Shown: in pieces, positions 62,101-64,000 of the stretch | Numbering within the stretch: the stretch's first letter is position 1 | Layout of the letters: every line of letters starts with the position of its first letter | Origin: Nonomuraea gerenzanensis | Lineage (GTDB): Bacteria; Actinomycetota; Actinomycetes; Streptosporangiales; Streptosporangiaceae | NCBI RefSeq assembly: GCF_020215645.1 | Contig: NZ_CP084058.1 | Span: 4,092,001 to 4,156,000 of the forward strand | Direction: 5' to 3' | DNA: 64,000 nt | The notes under the pieces: generated by a model | The model's database searches: none | Told to the model about the DNA's origin: nothing | Seen by the model: only the letters and a program-made list of their open reading frames with translations | Program-made: the position numbers and the translations under genes

Positions 62101-64000
62101 ATCTCGCCTCTCTGCGCGTTCCTGCGAGCGGCCAGCCGTTCGCGTCTGCTCCGCCCCCGTTGCTCCGGCTCGTCACCCGCTCCCGGGCCCGTCCCATCCA
62201 GGAAGGCGGCCAGGGTGGCGACCGTGGGATGCCGGAACAGGTCCACCAGCTTGATCCCGCCGTCCCGTCCGCCGGCCCGTCCATCGGCCCGTCCATCGGC
62301 CTGGCCGTTCGCTCGGCCGCCGTTTCGGCCGTCCTCGCGCAGCGCCGCCAGTACGGCCAGCAGGCGGATCGAGTTGCCGCCCAGGTCGAAGAAGTTGTCG
62401 TGCAGGCCCACCTGGGTCAGGTCGAGCGCCGCCGCCCACACGCCGGCGATCCGCCGCTCGGTGGGGGTGCCCGGGGGCACGTACGGGCTGTCCAGGTCCG
62501 GCCGGGTGAGCGGCGGCTCCGGCAGCCGCTGCCTGTCCACCTTGCCGGACTTGCTGACGGGCAGCTCCGGCACGAACACGACCGCGTCGGGCACCATGTA
62601 ACCGGGCAACCGCGCCCCCAGCCAGGAGCGCACCTCCACCACGGTCAGCGGCCCCCCACGACGCCCTCCACCCGGCCCCGCGTCCGGCCCCACGCCCGAT
62701 CCCGCGTCAGGCGCCGCATCGGGCTCTGTGCCGAGTCCTGCCGTGGGCACCACGTAGACGGCCAGGCGGTCCCCGCGCACGGCCGCCGCCGCCATCGCCA
62801 CACCCGGATGCGCGGCCAGCACGGTCTCGATCTCGCCCAGCTCCACCCGGAAGCCCCGCAGCTTGACCTGAGTGTCCACCCGGCCCAGATACGACAGCAC
62901 CCCGTCGGCGTCGTAACGGCCCAGATCCCCGGTCCGGTACATGCGCTCGCCCGGCGGCCCGAACGGGTCGGCCACGAACCGCTCGGCGGTCAGGGCGGGC
63001 CGGTTGGCGTACCCGCGCGCCAGGTTCGCCCCCGCGAGGTAGATCTCGCCCGTCACGCCGACCGGCACCGGACGCAGCCGCCCGTCCAGCACGTACGCCC
63101 GGGTGTTGGCCACCGGACGCCCGATCACCACGGGCCGCCCGGGCACGAGGTCGGCCGTGGTGGCGTAGACGGTGTTCTCGCTCGGCCCGTACGCGTCCAC
63201 CACCCGCCGCCGCGCCGTCGCCCAGCGCGCCACCAGCTCCGGCGGGCACGCCTCACCACCGATGGCCAGCGTACGAAGCTCCGGCAGCCCCTCCTCCTGA
63301 GCGTCGCGCCAGCCGTCCGGCGGGTACGGCAGCGACATGGCGGCCGACGGCGGCAGGAAGGCGTAGGTGATGCGGGAGTCGCGCAGCCGGGCGTACAGAT
63401 CCTCACCGAGCCGCTCGCACTCGGCCGCCACATGCAGCTCCGCCCCCGCCACGAACGTGAAGAACAGATCGGACACCGCCACGTCGAACCCGAACGACAC
63501 GTACTGCAGCACCCGATCCTCACTGGTGACGGGGAACTGCGGGCGGACGGCGGTGGCGAGGTTCAGCAGCGCGCGGTGCTCGACCGCGACGCCCTTGGGC
63601 CTGCCCGTGGAGCCGGACGTGTACAGGATGTACGCCGTGTCGCGCAGGGTGGGGCGGGCGTCCGTGGCGGGGCCGATGGACGGGATCGCCCCGCCGTCGA
63701 CCGTGGTCACCGGCACCCCGAAAGCCCCCGGCCCGTTGCCGGCGGTGTCCGCAGGCGCGCCGGGACCCTCGGGCCCGTCGGTGATCAGCAACCGCACCCC
63801 GGCGTCCTCGATCATGAACCGCAGCCTCGCCTCCGGATGCCCGGGGTCGAGCGGCACGTACGCGCCCCCCGCCCGCAGCACCCCCAGCGCGGCCACCGCC
63901 ATCCCGGCCCCCCGGCTCAGGCAGAGCCCCACCGGCACCTCAGGCCCCACCCCCGCCGCCCGCAGCCCGGCGGCCAGCCCGTCGGCGCGTTCCAGCAGCT
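62097..64000 (-). CDS. NRPS adenylation-carrier module, 5' end outside window
   Basis: The frame is open through the right edge (LLERADGLAAGLRAAGVGPE at the edge is the adenylation N-terminal region), so the start and any upstream domain (for example condensation) are outside. Seen: A3 YILYTSGSTGRPKG, A5 DAYGPSENTVYATT, A7 RMYRTGDLGRY, A8 GRVDTQVKLRGFRVELGEIE and A10 ELPVSKSGKVDR, then a PCP with DNFFDLGGNSIRLL. My hand-read specificity residues are about D-V-S-F-A-G-A-V-Y-K, which I cannot match to a known substrate. A short Gly/Arg/Asp repeat is inserted inside the PCP. It should load an amino acid and pass it to the KS protein. Confidence 0.9.
   Translation of the reverse strand, partial: LLERADGLAAGLRAAGVGPEVPVGLCLSRGAGMAVAALGVLRAGGAYVPLDPGHPEARLRFMIEDAGVRLLITDGPEGPGAPADTAGNGPGAFGVPVTTVDGGAIPSIGPATDARPTLRDTAYILYTSGSTGRPKGVAVEHRALLNLATAVRPQFPVTSEDRVLQYVSFGFDVAVSDLFFTFVAGAELHVAAECERLGEDLYARLRDSRITYAFLPPSAAMSLPYPPDGWRDAQEEGLPELRTLAIGGEACPPELVARWATARRRVVDAYGPSENTVYATTADLVPGRPVVIGRPVANTRAYVLDGRLRPVPVGVTGEIYLAGANLARGYANRPALTAERFVADPFGPPGERMYRTGDLGRYDADGVLSYLGRVDTQVKLRGFRVELGEIETVLAAHPGVAMAAAAVRGDRLAVYVVPTAGLGTEPDAAPDAGSGVGPDAGPGGGRRGGPLTVVEVRSWLGARLPGYMVPDAVVFVPELPVSKSGKVDRQRLPEPPLTRPDLDSPYVPPGTPTERRIAGVWAAALDLTQVGLHDNFFDLGGNSIRLLAVLAALREDGRNGGRANGQADGRADGRAGGRDGGIKLVDLFRHPTVATLAAFLDGTGPGAGDEPEQRGRSRRERLAARRNAQRGEM
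62259..62334 (-). repeat. 12-bp degenerate tandem repeat within the PCP domain
   Basis: About six degenerate 12-base units (plus strand CCGGCCCGTCCA, TCGGCCCGTCCA and similar) encode NGRADGRA-type tetrapeptides between the second and third helices of the carrier domain, a place where carrier proteins normally have a short loop. Confidence 0.7.

Overview
This is a very GC-rich window with GTG, TTG and probably one CTG start, many 1-4 base gene overlaps and probable leaderless transcripts. The gene families (CASTOR/POLLUX-like channel, DUF5925 AAA protein, XRE-NB-ARC regulator, F420-type oxidoreductase, mycothiol-type DinB protein, CGNR regulator) point to a filamentous actinomycete. I would guess the Streptosporangiales (Nonomuraea-like), but that is inference. 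No rRNA, tRNA, CRISPR array, IS element or prophage was seen.

Layout. 1-3074: two LuxR-type regulators, the first cut by the window edge. 3145-7949: a threonine-codon leader peptide with two mutually exclusive hairpins, a short threonyl-tRNA synthetase paralogue without TGS and editing domains, then a TAXI-type TRAP transporter (fused permease, binding lipoprotein, DUF1850 protein). 7905-16266: CorA-like channel, DUF72, YibE/F and PAP2-like membrane proteins, DUF427, a DinB-like protein and three alpha/beta hydrolases. 16241-19647: a large XRE-NB-ARC-TPR regulator, and a scar where a TetR gene and an FAD-monooxygenase gene have both lost their 5' parts. 19640-23860: an operon of three peptidases. 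23918-28278: a SWIM/DUF6493-like pair.

28297-35866: a membrane protein carrying two NTPase modules (NACHT-like, then KAP-like), a DUF5925/AAA ATPase and, divergently, a CASTOR/POLLUX-like channel. 35899-45164: methionine salvage (mtnA), a peptidoglycan amidase, and methylmalonyl-CoA mutase mutA-mutB with the chaperone GTPase meaB, split by an opposing Ser/Thr kinase gene. 45331-57506: CehA/McbA hydrolase with a NAT-like partner, TetR plus acyltransferase-3, thioesterase and fatty-acyl-CoA ligase, a CGNR regulator, an ABC-F ATPase, a lipoprotein, a zinc ribbon and an APH-like kinase.

57621-64000: an F420-type oxidoreductase faces the downstream end of a biosynthetic cluster that runs off the right edge. 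It is read leftward as NRPS (A-PCP), AT-less KS-carrier protein, P450 and VOC protein, with overlapping or nearly abutting genes. The expected logic is an aminoacyl thioester passed to a KS of the type that follows NRPS modules, one elongation with a trans-supplied acyl group, then P450 oxidation.

A recurring feature is in-frame short tandem repeats (12-33 bp units) in linkers or loops of at least seven genes.
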